Source of the DNA: Thalassospiraceae bacterium
GTDB lineage: Bacteria > Pseudomonadota > Alphaproteobacteria > Rhodospirillales > Magnetovibrionaceae
DNA length: 7,732 bases
Direction: 5' to 3'
Assembly (NCBI GenBank): GCA_030638205.1
Contig: DAOWFB010000160.1
Coordinates: forward strand, 1-7,732
In this document: positions 6,704 to 7,732 of the stretch, piece by piece
Layout: each line of letters opens with the position of its first letter
Numbering within the stretch: the first letter of the stretch is position 1
Translations under genes and position numbers: made by a program
The notes under the pieces: model-generated
Told to the model about the DNA's origin: nothing
The model's input: the letters and a program-made list of their open reading frames with translations, nothing else
The model's database searches: none

Positions 6704-7132
6704 TTAATTTCTAACAACCAATACCGAACAATCGGCATGACGAACAATGCGGGCGGCGTTGGGGCCAAGAAGAAAATCTTTTAAATCATCTCTGCCCGAT
6801 GAAACCACAATAAGATCAGCTGACATTTCTTTGGCCATATCAAGAATTGCTTCATAGACATTGCCTTCGCCCACCGCATGACGAACCTGAATATCATCAG
6901 GTATGTTGGATTTAACAAAATTTTTCAATGCGGCCAGAACTTTTTCAGCAACGTCTTTTTCATAATCTTTTCGGAAAAATTGCCCAACAATGCTCATCCC
7001 AAAATCAGGAATAACCGTCATGATATTTAATTTACCGCTAGATGCGCGGACTAATTCAACCGCATCCGGAACGGCGCGTTTCCACGATTTTTCATCATTA
7101 AGGTCAACCGCCAAAAGTATGTTTTTATACAT
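6704..7132 (-). CDS. Universal stress protein, UspF/UspG-like, next to a TRAP transporter
   Basis: A 142-residue single Usp domain, the usual length. Seen: the N-terminal strand MYKNILLAVDLND, and the C-terminal segment SSGRDDLKDFLLGPNAARIV (111-130) followed by RHADCSVLVVRN. The LLGxNAxxVVRHAxCSVLVVR pattern is typical of the UspF/UspG type. The nucleotide-binding signature G-2x-G-9x-G-(S/T) is degenerate: the first Gly is Val110 and the final Ser/Thr is Pro124, so ATP binding is uncertain. The frame is open further upstream to an ATG at 7186, but that would add 18 residues overlapping the upstream gene. ATG 7132 is chosen because GGGAG lies 9 nt before it and the conserved Usp N-terminus starts there. 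It sits 13 nt after the TRAP permease and 18 nt before the synthetase. By analogy with TeaD of the Halomonas TeaABC ectoine transporter, it may tune the TRAP transporter; that is inference. Confidence 0.92.
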   Translation of the reverse strand: MYKNILLAVDLNDEKSWKRAVPDAVELVRASSGKLNIMTVIPDFGMSIVGQFFRKDYEKDVAEKVLAALKNFVKSNIPDDIQVRHAVGEGNVYEAILDMAKEMSADLIVVSSGRDDLKDFLLGPNAARIVRHADCSVLVVRN

Positions 7133-7141
7133 GGCTATATT

Positions 7142-7146
7142 CTCCC
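7142..7146 (-). promoter_or_regulatory. Ribosome binding site GGGAG deciding the Usp start
   Basis: On the minus strand GGGAG overlaps the last base of the TRAP permease stop codon (TAG, 7148-7146) and lies 9 nt before ATG 7132. It supports the shorter Usp start over the ATG at 7186 and implies translational coupling between transporter and Usp. Confidence 0.75.
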
Positions 7147-7732
7147 TATGCTGTTTCTCTGCGCAATCTTCTGCGCTGTAATGCAATTATAAAAAATAAC
7201 AGTGCGATAGCAGGAATGAAAAAGAATTCCTTATCCATGCGTTCGGTTGGTACCTCAATGCGATCAATCTTTACCGGGCTATCGCCATAAAAATCAAATT
7301 CCAGCATGACCAGCGATAATGCGGTGCTCGGCATGGGTTCCTCTAGGGTGGCCATATTGCCGTCAATATTTACCATTATTCCGGCAGCGGTCATGAGGCG
7401 GTCTTCGCCGTTACCGATCTTGCCCAATGGTACCATAACCGTGGTTGTATACATATCGCCGTAGCGGCTATCTGGGCCAGAAACAACAATGCGTAAACTT
7501 CCATCTTCGGGTGCGGTGCTAGCTAATTCTACAATCTCCGTTCCCGAGCGGTAATCATAAGGCGCGCTTACTCTGTCTAGCCAATAACCCGGGCGGAACA
7601 TGGTAAACGCAATTAGCAGCAGTGTTAATGTTTCCCATAGCCTGTTACGTACAAACATGTATTGCTGGGTAGCCGAAGCAAAGGTCAGCATGGCCACCAG
7701 CGCAATAATAAACACTCCCACCGCCTGTATGG
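7146..7732 (-). CDS. C-terminal end of fused TRAP transporter permease with DUF3394-type tail, cut by right edge
   Basis: The last 194 residues of a membrane protein whose frame stays open to the right edge, so the start is outside; a GTG at 7721 is not a credible start. Seen: a hydrophobic segment (VGVFIIALVAMLTFASA), a short loop with YMFVRNRLWETL, a second helix (LTLLLIAFTMFRPGYWLD), and a soluble region of about 115 residues containing LEEPMPSTALS. A last helix (FFFIPAIALLFFIIAL) and a basic end (QRRRLRRETA) follow. The order and the FRPGYWLD and FIPAIALL segments match the tail of alphaproteobacterial DctQM-fused TRAP permeases carrying DUF3394. Such permeases import organic acids or other anionic solutes using a sodium gradient together with a periplasmic DctP/TAXI-type binding protein, which should be encoded to the right. 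The operon promoter must also lie there. The assignment comes from recognised sequence character, since the catalytic M-subunit core is not in the window. Confidence 0.85.
   Translation of the reverse strand, partial: IQAVGVFIIALVAMLTFASATQQYMFVRNRLWETLTLLLIAFTMFRPGYWLDRVSAPYDYRSGTEIVELASTAPEDGSLRIVVSGPDSRYGDMYTTTVMVPLGKIGNGEDRLMTAAGIMVNIDGNMATLEEPMPSTALSLVMLEFDFYGDSPVKIDRIEVPTERMDKEFFFIPAIALLFFIIALQRRRLRRETA

Overview
The window looks like part of an alphaproteobacterial chromosome, possibly Rhodospirillales-like. The reasons are a YbbP-type ABC permease, a PAS-PAS hybrid histidine kinase, a fused TRAP permease ending in a DUF3394-type C-terminal region, and an acetoacetyl-CoA synthetase of the kind used in polyhydroxybutyrate/ketone-body metabolism. 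This placement is inferred from protein character only; there is no rRNA or other marker gene. I see no IS element, prophage gene, CRISPR array, tRNA or rRNA.

Layout, left to right. Positions 1-887 (minus) hold the N-terminal third of a large FtsX-like ABC permease whose C-terminal part lies off the left edge. A 335-bp non-coding region (888-1222) separates it from a divergent plus-strand group. That group is a membrane-anchored hybrid sensor kinase (1223-3448), a glycerophosphodiester phosphodiesterase (3530-4282) and a single-domain response regulator starting at TTG (4371-4739). The regulator's stop codon overlaps the stop codon of a convergent minus-strand operon. Read in its own direction, that operon is the C-terminal end of a fused TRAP transporter permease (7732-7146, 5' end off the right edge), a universal stress protein of the UspF/UspG type (7132-6704) and acetoacetyl-CoA synthetase (6685-4736). 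Its junctions are 13 and 18 nt.

Functionally the right half reads as an uptake-and-activation unit. A TRAP transporter would import an organic acid, a small nucleotide-binding Usp partner may modulate it (TRAP-Usp pairs are known, e.g. TeaABC-TeaD), and an acyl-CoA synthetase would activate acetoacetate. That the imported acid is acetoacetate is an inference from gene order. The left half is a signalling block: a kinase with two PAS domains and its own receiver, then an orphan receiver protein with no output domain. No HPt protein or DNA-binding regulator is visible, so the downstream target is unknown.

Base composition is uneven. Sampled 60-base lines in the YbbP-like gene are about 68-70% G+C, while lines in the regulator and synthetase genes are mostly about 32-57%. 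None of the genes looks broken; the two edge genes are simply cut by the window. I found no convincing undescribed system. The points most worth following up are the TRAP-Usp-AacS operon, the altered acidic pocket of the small response regulator, and three perfect short inverted repeats near gene starts.
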